Shown: positions 53,604-63,273 of the stretch, one piece after another
Layout: the number at the start of each line of letters is the position of its first letter
Numbering within the stretch: the stretch's first letter is position 1
DNA from: Carallia brachiata
Taxonomy: Eukaryota; Streptophyta; Magnoliopsida; Malpighiales; Rhizophoraceae
Direction of reading: 5' to 3'
DNA length: 64,000 nt
Assembly (NCBI GenBank): GCA_021464245.1
Contig: JADCRB010000035.1
Coordinates: forward strand, 1,297,960 to 1,361,959
Position numbers and translations under genes: made by a program
Notes under the pieces: model-generated
Databases searched by the model: none
Told to the model about the DNA's origin: nothing
Seen by the model: only the letters and a program-made list of their open reading frames with translations

Positions 53604-54082
53604 TTCAAGGCCACAAATGGTTTTATGCGACTAATAAACGCAAATCATTATCAATTGCACACTTATTAGATGGAATTTAATGCATTTAATCCCCAAAATG
53701 TGTTAAAAATGGTTTTTCCATTTAAATTAAGGTTTTTATATGCATTAATGCTTCATTTAAGTGTAATTTGGGTTAAATAAGCCATTAAAATTAAAGAAAA
53801 TCACTTATTTGCATGAAATGAAGTGATTTAGACTCTTTTTCATGCCACAAATGGTTTTATGCAACTTATAAACGCATCATGAGAATTGCAACTAATAAAC
53901 GCAAAATCATGATCAATTGCACACTTATTAGACTCCCAAAAGGTGTTAAAAATGCTTTTTCCATTGAAATTAAAGGTTTTATAAGCATTAATGCTTCATT
54001 TAAGTGTAATTTGGGTTAAATAAGCCATTAAAATGAAAACAAATCACTTATTTGCTTGAAATGAAGTGATTTAGACTCTTTA
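53604..54082 (+). repeat. Two-monomer unit: D plus E/C chimera with internal deletion
   Basis: It is 479 bp. The second monomer starts as E with the 30-bp duplication, runs to ATTAGAC at about 53934, and jumps to TCCCAAAAGG, losing about 20 bp of the expected sequence. It then continues with C markers (ATTAAAGG, AAAACAAATC, TTCAAGCAC). Confidence 0.8.
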
Positions 54083-54552
54083 TTCAAGCACAAATGGTTT
54101 TATGCGACTAATAAACGCAAATCATTATCAATTGCACACTTATTAGATGAATTTAATGCATTTAACTCCCCAAAAGTGTTAAAAATGGTTTTTTCCATTT
54201 AAATTAAAGGTTTTTTATAGCATTAATGCTTCATTTAAGTGTAATTTGGGTTAAATAAGCCATTAAAATTAAAGAAAATCACTTATTTGCATGAAATGAA
54301 GTGATTTAGACTCTTTATCATGCCACAAATGGTTTATGCAAGTAATAAACACAAATCATGATCAATTGCACACTTATTAGATGTAATTTAATGCATTTAA
54401 CTCCCCAAAAGGTGTTAAAAATGCTTTTTCCATTGAAATTAAAGGTTTTTATAAGCATTAATGCTTCATTTAAGTGTAATTTGGGTTAAATAAGCCATTA
54501 AAATGAAAACAAATCACTTATTTGCTTGAAATGAAGTGATTTAGACTCTTTA
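54083..54552 (+). repeat. D-C dimer
   Basis: It is 470 bp. D runs straight into C, skipping E, A and B. There is no 30-bp duplication, so the length is close to 2 x 237. Confidence 0.85.
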
Positions 54553-56288
54553 TTCAAGCCACAAATGGTTTTATTATAAGCGACTATAAACGCAAATCAT
54601 TCAATTGCACACTTATTAGATGGAATTTAATGCATTTAACTCCCCAAAAAGTGTTAAAAATGGTTTTTCCATTGAAATTAAAGGTTTTTTAAGCATTAAT
54701 GCTTCATTTAAGTGTAATTTGGGTTAAATAAGCCATTAAAATGAAAAAAATCACTTATTTGCATGAAATGAAGTGATTTAGACTCTTTATTCATGCCACA
54801 AATGGTTTTATGCAACTATAAACGCAAATCATGATGAATTGCAACTAATAAACGCAAATCATGATCAATTGCACACTTATTAGACGAATTTAATGCATTT
54901 AACTCCCAAAAGGTGTTAAAAATGCTTTTTCCATTGAAATTAATAGGTTTTTGTAAGCATTAATGCTTAATTAAGTGAAATTTGGGTTAAATAAGCCATT
55001 AAAAGAAAAAATCACTTATTTGCATGAAATGAAGTGATTTAGACTCTTTACTCATGCCACAAATGGTTTTATGCAAGTAATAAACACAAATCATGATCAA
55101 TTGCACACTTATTAGATGTAATTTAATGCATTTAACTCCCCAAAAGGTGCTAAAAATGGTTTTTCCATTGAAATTAAAGGTTTTTTATAAGCATTAATGC
55201 TTCATTTAAGTGTAATTTGGGTTAAATAAGCCATTAAAATGAAAAAAAACTTATTTGCTTCAAATGAAATGATTTAGACTCTTTATTCATGCCACAAATG
55301 TTTTATGCAACTAATAAACGCAAATCATGATCAATTGCAAGTAATAAACGCAAATCAAGATGAATTGCACACTTATTAGACAGAATTTAATGTATTTAAC
55401 TCCCCAAAAGGTGTTAAAAATGCTTTTTACATTGAAATTAATCGTTTTTGTAAGCATTAATGCTTAATTAAAGTGAAATTTGGGTTAAATAAGCCATTAA
55501 AAAAAGAAAATCATTATTTGCATGAAATGAAGTGATTTAGACTCTTTACTCATGCCACAAATGGTTTTATGCAAGTAATAAACACAAATCATGATCAATT
55601 GCACACTTATTAGATGTAATTTAATGCATTTAACTCCCCAAAAGGTGTTAAAAATGGTTTTTCCATTGAATTAAAGGTTTTTATAAGCATTAATGCTTCA
55701 TTTAAGTGTAATTTGGGTTAAATAAACCATTAAAATGAAAAAAAATCACTTATTTGCTTCAAATGAAATGATTTAGACTCTTTATTCATGCCACAAATGG
55801 TTTTATGTAACTAATAAACGCAAATCATGATCAATTGCAAGTAATAAACGCAAATCATGATCAATTGCACACTTATTAGACAGAATTTAATGCATTTAAC
55901 TCCCCAAAAGGTGTTAAAAATGCTTTTTACATTGAAATTAATGGTTTTTGTAAGCATTAATGCTTAATTAAAGTGAAATTTGGATTAAATAAGCCATTAA
56001 AATGAAAGAAAATCACTTATTTGCATGAAATGAAGTGATTTAGACTTTTTATTCATGCCACAAATGGTTTTATGCAAATAATAAACACAAATCATGATCA
56101 ATTGCACACTTATTAGATGTAATTTAATGCATTTAACTCCCCAAAAGGTGTTAAAAATGCTTTTTCCATTGAAATTAAAGGTTTTTATAAGCATTAATGC
56201 TTCATTTAAGTGTAATTTGGGTTAAATAAGCCATTAAAATGAAAACAAATCACTTATTTGCTTGAAATGAAGTGATTTAGACTCTTTA
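54553..56288 (+). repeat. HOR unit, 7 monomers: D-E-A-B-A-B-C
   Basis: It is 1,736 bp. One B carries the private ATTAATCGTTTTTG at about 55440, shared with the copy 2,688 bp downstream. The D copy is partly converted (CCATTGAAATT instead of CCATTTAAATT). Confidence 0.86.
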
Positions 56289-56762
56289 TTCAAGGCACAA
56301 ATGGTTTTATGCGACTAATAAACGCAAATCATTATCAATTGCATACTTATTAGATGGAATTTAATGCATTTAACTCCCCAAAATGTGTTAAAAATGGTTT
56401 TTCCATTTAAATTAAAGGTTTTTATATGCATTAATGCTTCATTTAAGTGTAATTTGGGTTAAATAAGCCATTAAAATTAAAGAAAATCACTTATTTGCAT
56501 GAAATGAAGTGATTTAGACTCTTTACTCATGCCACAAATGGTTTTATGCAAGTAATAAACACAAATCATGATCAATTGCACACTTATTAGATGTAATTTA
56601 ATGCATTTAACTCCCCAAAAGGTGTTAAAAATGCTTTTTCCATTGAAATTAAAGGTTTTTATAAGCATTAATGCTTCATTTAAGTGTAATTTGGGTTAAA
56701 TAAGCCATTAAAATGAAAACAAATCACTTATTTGCTTGAAATGAAGTGATTTAGACTCTTTA
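56289..56762 (+). repeat. D-C dimer
   Basis: It is 474 bp, exactly two 237-bp monomers. It carries the private GCATACTTATT at 56341. Confidence 0.88.
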
Positions 56763-57235
56763 TTCAATGCACAAATGGTTTTATGCGACTAATAAACGCA
56801 AATCATTATCAATTGCACACTTATTAGATGGAATTTAATGCATTTAACTCCCCAAAATGTGTTAAAAATGGTTTTTCCATTTAAATTAAAGGTTTTTATA
56901 TGCATTAATGCTTCATTTAAGTGTAATTTGGGTTAAATAAGCCATTAAAATAAAGAAAATCACTTATTTGCATGAAATGAAGTGATTTAGACTCTTTATT
57001 ATTGCCACAAATGGTTTTATGCAAGTAATAAACACAAATCATGATCAATTGCACACTTATTAGATGTAATTTAATGCATTTAACTCCCCAAAAGGTGTTA
57101 AAAATGCTTTTTCCATTGAAATTAAAGGTTTTTATAAGCATTAATGCTTCATTTAAGTGTAATTTGGGTTAAATAAGCCATTAAAATGAAAACAAATCAC
57201 TTATTTGCTTGAAATGAAGTGATTTAGACTCTTTA
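56763..57235 (+). repeat. D-C dimer
   Basis: It is 473 bp and nearly identical to the preceding dimer, so a recent dimer duplication. Confidence 0.88.
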
Positions 57236-58978
57236 TTCAAGGCACAAATGGTTTTATGCGACTAATAAACGCAAATCATTATCAATTGCACACTTATTAG
57301 ATGGAATTTAATGCATTTAACTCCCCAAAATGTGTTAAAAATGGTTTTTCCATTTAAATTAAAGGTTTTTATTTGTATTAATGCTTCATTTAAGTGTAAT
57401 TTGGGTTAAATAAGCCATTAAAATTAAAGAAAATCACTTATTTGCATGAAATGAAGTGATTTAGACTCTTTATTCATGCCACAAATGGTTTTATGCAACT
57501 ATAAACGCAAATCATGATGAATTGCAACTAATAAACGCAAATCATGATCAATTGCACACTTATTAGACGGAATTTAATGCATTTAACTCGCCAAAAGGTG
57601 TTAAAAATGCTTTTTCCATTGAAATTAATAGTTTTTGTAAGCATTAATGCTTAATTGAAGTGAAATTTGGGTTAAATAAGCCATTAAAATGAAAGAAAAT
57701 CACTTATTTGCATGAAATGAAGTGATTTAGACTCTTTACTCATGCCACAAATGGTTTTATGCAAGTAATAAACACAAATCATGATCAATTGCACACTTAT
57801 TAGATGTAATTTAATGCATTTAACTCCCCAAAAGGTGAAAAATGGTTTTTCCATTGAAATTAAAGGTTTTTATAAGCATTAATGCTTCATTTAAGTGTAA
57901 TTTGGGTTAAATAAACCATTAAAATGAAAAAAAATCACTTATTTGCTTCAAATGAAATGATTTAGACTCTTTATTCATGCCACAAATGGTTTTATGCAAC
58001 TAATAAACGCAAATCATGATCAATTGCAAGTAATAAACGCAAATCATGATCAATTGCACACTTATTAGACAGAATTTAATGCATTTAACTCCCAAAAGGT
58101 GTTAAAAATGCTTTTTACATTGAAATTAATCGTTTTTGTAAGCATTAATGCTTAATTAAAGTGAAATTTGGGTTAAATAAGCCATTAAAATAAAAGAAAA
58201 TCACTTATTTGCATGAAATGAAGTGATTTAGACTCTTTACTCATGCCACAAATGGTTTTATGCAAGTAATAAACACAAATCATGATCAATTGCACACTTA
58301 TTAGATGTAATTTAATGCATTTAACTCCCCAAAAGGTGTTAAAAATGGTTTTTCCATTGAAATTAAAGGTTTTTATAAGCATTAATGCTTCATTTAAGTG
58401 TAATTTGGGTTAAATAAACCATTAAAATGAAAAAAAATCACTTATTTGCTTCAAATGAAATGATTTAGACTCTTTATTCATGCCACAAATGGTTTTATGC
58501 AACTAATAAACGCAAATCATGATCAATTGCAAGTAATAAACGCAAATCATGATCAATTGCACACTTATTAGACAGAATTTAATGCATTTAACTCCCCAAA
58601 AGGTGTTAAAAATGCTTTTTACATTGAAATTAATGGTTTTTGTAAGCATTAATGCTTAATTAAAGTGAAATTTGGATTAAATAAGCCATTAAAATGAAAG
58701 AAAATCACTTATTTGCATGAAATGAAGTGATTTAGATGCTTTATTCATGCCACAAATGGTTTTATGCAAGTAATAAACACAAATCATGATCAATTGCACA
58801 CTTATTAGATGTAATTTAATGCATTTAACTCCCCAAAAGGTGTTAAAAATGCTTTTTCCATTGAAATTAAAGGTTTTTATAAGCATTAATGCTTCATTTA
58901 AGTGTAATTTGGGTTAAATAAGCCATTAAAATGAAAAAATCACTTATTTGCTTGAAATGAAGTGATTTAGACTCTTTA
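57236..58978 (+). repeat. HOR unit, 7 monomers: D-E-A-B-A-B-C
   Basis: It is 1,743 bp, close to the 1,749 predicted. ATTAATCGTTTTTG recurs at about 58128. Monomers here show few indels. Confidence 0.88.
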
Positions 58979-59448
58979 TTCAAGCACAAATGGTTTTATG
59001 CGAACTAATAAACGCAAATCATGATCAATTGCATACTTATTAGATGAATTTAATGCATTTAACTCCCCAAAAGTGTTAAAAATGCTTTTTCCATTGAAAT
59101 TAAAGGTTTTCATAAGCATTAATGCTTAATTAAAGTGAAATTTGGGTTAAATAAGCCATTAAAATGAAAGAAAATCACTTATTTGCATGAAATGAAGTGA
59201 TTTAGACTGTTTATTCATGCCACAAATGGTTTTATGCAAGTAATAAACACAAATCATGATCAATTGCACACTTATTAGATGTAATTTAATGCATTTAACT
59301 CCCCAAAAGGTGTTAAAATGCTTTTCCATTGAAATTAAAGGTTTTTATAAGCATTAATGCTTCATTTAAGTGTAATTTGGGTTAAATAAGCCATTAAAAT
59401 GAAAACAAATCACTTATTTGCTTGAAATGAAGTGATTTAGACTCTTTA
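58979..59448 (+). repeat. D-C dimer with D/B chimera
   Basis: It is 470 bp. It carries GCATACTTATT at 59031, exactly 2,690 bp from the copy at 56341. The first monomer changes to B-like CTTAATTAAAGTG in its back half. Confidence 0.83.
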
Positions 59449-59919
59449 TTCAAGCACAAATGGTTTTATGCGACTAATAAACGCAAATCATTATCAATTG
59501 CACACTTATTAGATGGAATTTAATGCATTTAACTCCCCAAAATGTGTTAAAAATGGTTTTTCCATTTAAATTAAAGGTTTTTATATGCATTAATGCTTCA
59601 TTTAAGTGTAATTTGGGTTAAATAAGCCATTAAAATTAAAGAAAATCACTTATTTGCATGAAATGAAGTGATTTAGACTCTTTACTCATGCCACAAATGG
59701 TTTTATGCAAGTAATAAACAAATCATGATCAATTGCACACTTATTAGATGTAATTTAATGCATTTAACTCCCCAAAAGGTGTTAAAAATGCTTTTTCCAT
59801 TGAAATTAAAGGTTTTTATAAGCATTAATGCTTCATTTAAGTGTAATTTGGGTTAAATAAGCCATTAAAATGAAAACAAATCACTTATTTGCTTGAAATG
59901 AAGTGATTTAGACTCTTTA
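59449..59919 (+). repeat. D-C dimer
   Basis: It is 471 bp. D and C markers are clear; there is no 30-bp duplication. Confidence 0.86.
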
Positions 59920-61381
59920 TTCAAGCACAAATGGTTTTATGCGACTAATAAACGCAAATCATTATCAATTGCACACTTATTAGATGGAATTTAATGCATT
60001 TAACTCCCCAAAATGTTTAAAAATGGTTTTTCCATTGAAATTAAAGGTTTTTATAGTTAATGCTTCATTTAAGTGTAATTTGGGTTAAATAAGCCATTAA
60101 AATTAAAGAAAATCACTTATTTGCATGAAATGAAGTGATTTAGACTCTTTATTCATGCCACAAATGGTTTTATGCAACTTATAAAGCAAATCATGATGAA
60201 TTGCAACTAATAAACGCAAATCATGATCAATTGCACACTTATTAGACGGAATTTAATGCATTTAACTCGCCAAAAGGTGTTAAAAATGCTTTTTCCATTG
60301 AAATTAATAGTTTTTGTAAGCATTAATGCTTAATTGAAGTGAAATTTGGGTTAAATAAGCCATTAAAATGAAAGAAAATCACTTATTTGCATGAAATGAA
60401 GTGATTTAGACTCTTTACTCATGCCACAAATGGTTTTATGCAAGTAATAAACACAAATCATGATCAATTGCACACTTATTAGATGTAATTTAATGCATTT
60501 AACTCCCCAAAAGGTGTTAAAAATGGTTTTTCCATTGAAATTAAAGGTTTTTATAAGCATTAATGCTTCATTTAAGTGTAATTTGGGTTAAATAAACCAT
60601 TAAAATGAAAAAAATCACTTATTTGCTTCAAATGAAATGATTTAGACTCTTATTCATGCCACAAATGGTTTTATGCAACTAATAAACGCAAATCATGATC
60701 AATTGCAAGTAATAAACGCAAATCAAGATGAATTGCACACTTATTAGACAGAATTTAATGCATTTAACTCCCCAAAAGGTGTTAAAAATGCTTTTTACAT
60801 TAGAAATTAATGTTTTTGTAAGCATTAATGCTTAATTAAAGTGAAATTTGGGTTAAATAAGCCATTAAAAAAAAGAAAATCACTTATTTGCATGAAATGA
60901 AGTGATTTAGACTCTTTATCATGCCACAAATGGTTTTATGCAAGTAATAAACACAAATCATGATCAATTGCACACTTATTAGATGTAATTTAATGCATTT
61001 AACTCCCCAAAAGGTGTTAAAAATGGTTTTTCCATTGAAATTAAAGGTTTTTATAAGCATTAATGCTTCATTTAAGTGTAATTTGGGTTAAATAAACCAT
61101 TAAAATGAAAAAAATCACTTATTTGCTTCAAATGAAATGATTTAGACTCTTTATTCATGCCACAAATGGTTTTATGTAACTAATAAACGCAAATCATGAT
61201 CAATTGCAAGTAATAAACGCAAATCATGATCAATTGCACACTTATTAGACAGAATTTAATGCATTTAACTCCCCAAAAGGTGTAAAAAATGCTTTTTCAT
61301 TGAATTAATGTTTTTGTAAGCATTAATGCTTAATTAAGTGAAATTTGGGTTAAATAAGCCATTAAAAGGAAAGAAAATCAC
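59920..61381 (+). repeat. Truncated HOR unit: D-E-A-B-A-B(partial)
   Basis: It follows the same order as the units at 54553 and 57236 but stops inside the second B at the N. The last 120 bp have more small errors than the 5 kb before, as expected near a contig end. Confidence 0.83.
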
Positions 61382-61382
61382 N
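61382..61382. other. Single ambiguous base (N) at the right array-class boundary
   Basis: The left side stops at GAAAATCAC and the right side resumes at TTATTAGATG, so roughly 100 bp of a monomer are missing. Everything to the left is D/E/A/B/C HOR; everything to the right is a different 8-monomer HOR. Small errors cluster on both sides. It is probably a contig join or gap placeholder. Confidence 0.85.
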
Positions 61383-63273
61383 TTATTAGATGAAATTAGT
61401 GCTTTAACACTTCAAAAGTTGTTGAAAATGCTTTTTGCGTTGAAATTAATGGTTTTTGTAAGCATTAATGCTTCATTGAAGTGTAATTTGGGTTAAAAAG
61501 CCATAAAATGAAAGAAAATCACTTATTTGCATGAAATGAAGTGTTTAGACTGTTTATCATGTCACAAATGGTTTTATGCAAGTAATAACACAAATAATGA
61601 TCAGTTGCACACTTATAGATGTAATTTAATGCATTTAACTCCCCAAAAGGTGTTAAAAATGCGTTTTTCATTGAAATTAAAGGTTTTATAAGCATTAATG
61701 CCATTTAAGTGTAATTTGGGTTAAATAAGCCATTAAAATGTAAGAAAATCACTTATTTGCTTGAAATGAAGTGATTTAGACTCTTTATTCATGCCACAAA
61801 TGGTTTTATGCAACTAATAAATGCAAATCATGAGTAATTGCACACTTATTAGATGGAATTTAATACTTTTAACTCCCCAAAAGGTGTTAAAAATGCTTTT
61901 TCCATTGAAATTAATGGTTTTTGTAAGCATTAATTCTTCATTTAAGTGTAATTTGGGTTAAATAAGCCATTAAAATGAAAGAAAATCACTTATTTGCTTG
62001 AAATGAAGTGATTTAGACTCTTTATTCATGCCACAAATGGTTTTATGCAACTAATAAACGCAAATCATGATTAATTGCACACTTATTAGATGGAATTTAA
62101 TGCTTTTAACTCCCCAAAAGGTGTTAAAAATGTTTTTTCCATTGAAATTAATGGTTTTTGTAAGCATTAATTCTTCATTTAAGTGTAATTTGGGTTAAAT
62201 AAGCCATTAAAATGAAAGAAAATCACTTATTTGCATGAAATAAGTGATTTAGACTCTTTATTCATGCCACAAATGGTTTTATGCAACTAATAAACACAAA
62301 TCATGATCAATTGCACACTTATTAGATGTAATTTAATGCATTTAACTCCCCAAAAGGTGTTAAAAATGCTTTTTCCATTGAAATTAAAGGTTTTTATATG
62401 CATTAATGCTTCATTTAAGTGTAATTTGGGTTAAATAAGCCATTAAAATGTAAGAAAATCACTTATTTGCTTGAAATGAAGTGATTTAGACTCTTTATTC
62501 ATGCCACAAATGGTTTTATGCAACTAATAAACGCAAATCATGATTAATTGCACACTTATTAGATGGAATTTAATGCTTCTAACTCCCCAAAAGGTGTTAA
62601 AAATGCTTTTTCCATTGAAATTAATGGTTTTTGTAAGCATTAATTCTTCATTTAAGTGTAATTTGGGTTAAATAAGCCATTAAAATGAAAGAAAATCACT
62701 TATTTGCATGAAATAAGTGATTTAGACTCTTTATTCATGCCACAAATGGTTTTATGCAACTAATAAACACAAATCATGATCAATTGCACACTTATTAGAT
62801 GTAATTTAATGCATTTAACTCCCCAAAAGGTGTTAAAAATGCTTTTTCCTTTTCTCCATTGAAATTAAAGGTTTTTATATGCATTAATGCTTCATTTAAG
62901 TGTAATTTGGGTTAAATAAGCCATTAAAATGAAAGAAAATCACTTATTTGCTTGAAATGAGGTGTTTTAGACTCTTTATTCATGCCACAAATGGTTTTAT
63001 ACAACTAATAAACGTAAATTATGATCAATTGCACACTTATTAGATGAAATTTAGTTCTTTTAACTCTCCAAAATTTGTTGAAAATACTTTTTGCATTGAA
63101 ATTAATGATTTTTGTAAGCATTAATGCTTCATTGAAGTATAATTTGGGTTAAATAAGCCATAAAAATGAAAGAAAATCACTTGTTTGCATGAAATGAAGT
63201 AATTTAGACTCTTTATTCATGCTACAAATGGTTTTATGCAACTAATAAACGTAAATTATTATCAATTGCACAC
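61383..63273 (+). repeat. Right-flank HOR copy 1 (8 monomers)
   Basis: Eight monomers begin near 61383, 61608, 61843, 62083, 62325, 62558, 62797 and 63040. Monomers 4-5 and 6-7 are near-identical pairs (about 475 bp apart), so a dimer duplication is nested in the octamer. Monomer 7 has an 11-bp insertion in its T/C-rich core near 62843-62858. Monomer 8 is the most diverged (CCAAAATTTGTTGAAAATAC). Confidence 0.82.

Larger units (their letters stand above)
16329..61381 (+). repeat. Main higher-order repeat array (monomer types D, E, A, B, C)
   Basis: Five monomer types recur in fixed order. D: GCGACTAATAAACG, CATTATCAATTG, CCAAAATGTGTT, CCATTTAAATTAAAG, TTTATATGCATTAATG. E: CAACTTATAAACG, 30-bp duplication, GACGGAATTT, AACTCGCC, ATTAATAGTTTTT, CTTTACTCATGCC. 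A: GCAAGTAATAAACAC, GATGTAATTT, ATGGTTTTTCC, AATAAACCATT, GCTTCAAATGAAATG. B: 30-bp duplication, GACAGAATTT or GACATAATTT, TTTTTACATTG, CTTAATTAAAGTG. C: starts like A, then ATGCTTTTTCC, ATGAAAACAAATC, TTCAAGGCAC. D, A and C are about 237 bp; E and B about 267 bp. Unit boundaries below are placed at the TTCAAG that closes each C. Confidence 0.92.
54083..61381 (+). repeat. Super-repeat of about 2.69 kb: (D-C)n plus D-E-A-B-A-B-C
   Basis: Three successive blocks (54083-56288 with one D-C; 56289-58978 with two; 58979-61381 with two, truncated) share the same layout. GCATACTTATT occurs at 56341 and 59031, and ATTAATCGTTTTTG at about 55440 and 58128, in each case about 2,690 bp apart. TTATGTAACTAATAAACG occurs near 55804 and 61173, about two periods apart. 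Confidence 0.85.

Noticed and set aside
13748..60560. Recurrent minus-strand open frames of about 65 codons starting MLIKTFNFNGK
   Set aside because: They are one stretch of the satellite monomer repeated dozens of times, with lengths set by monomer phase. There is no start context, no extension beyond the repeat and no gene-like composition. Conservation follows from repeat homogenisation and includes changes without codon preference.
16329..61381. Replication origin or promoter suggested by AT-rich tracts
   Set aside because: The whole window is AT-rich and repetitive. Nothing distinguishes one site, and no consensus element is supported.
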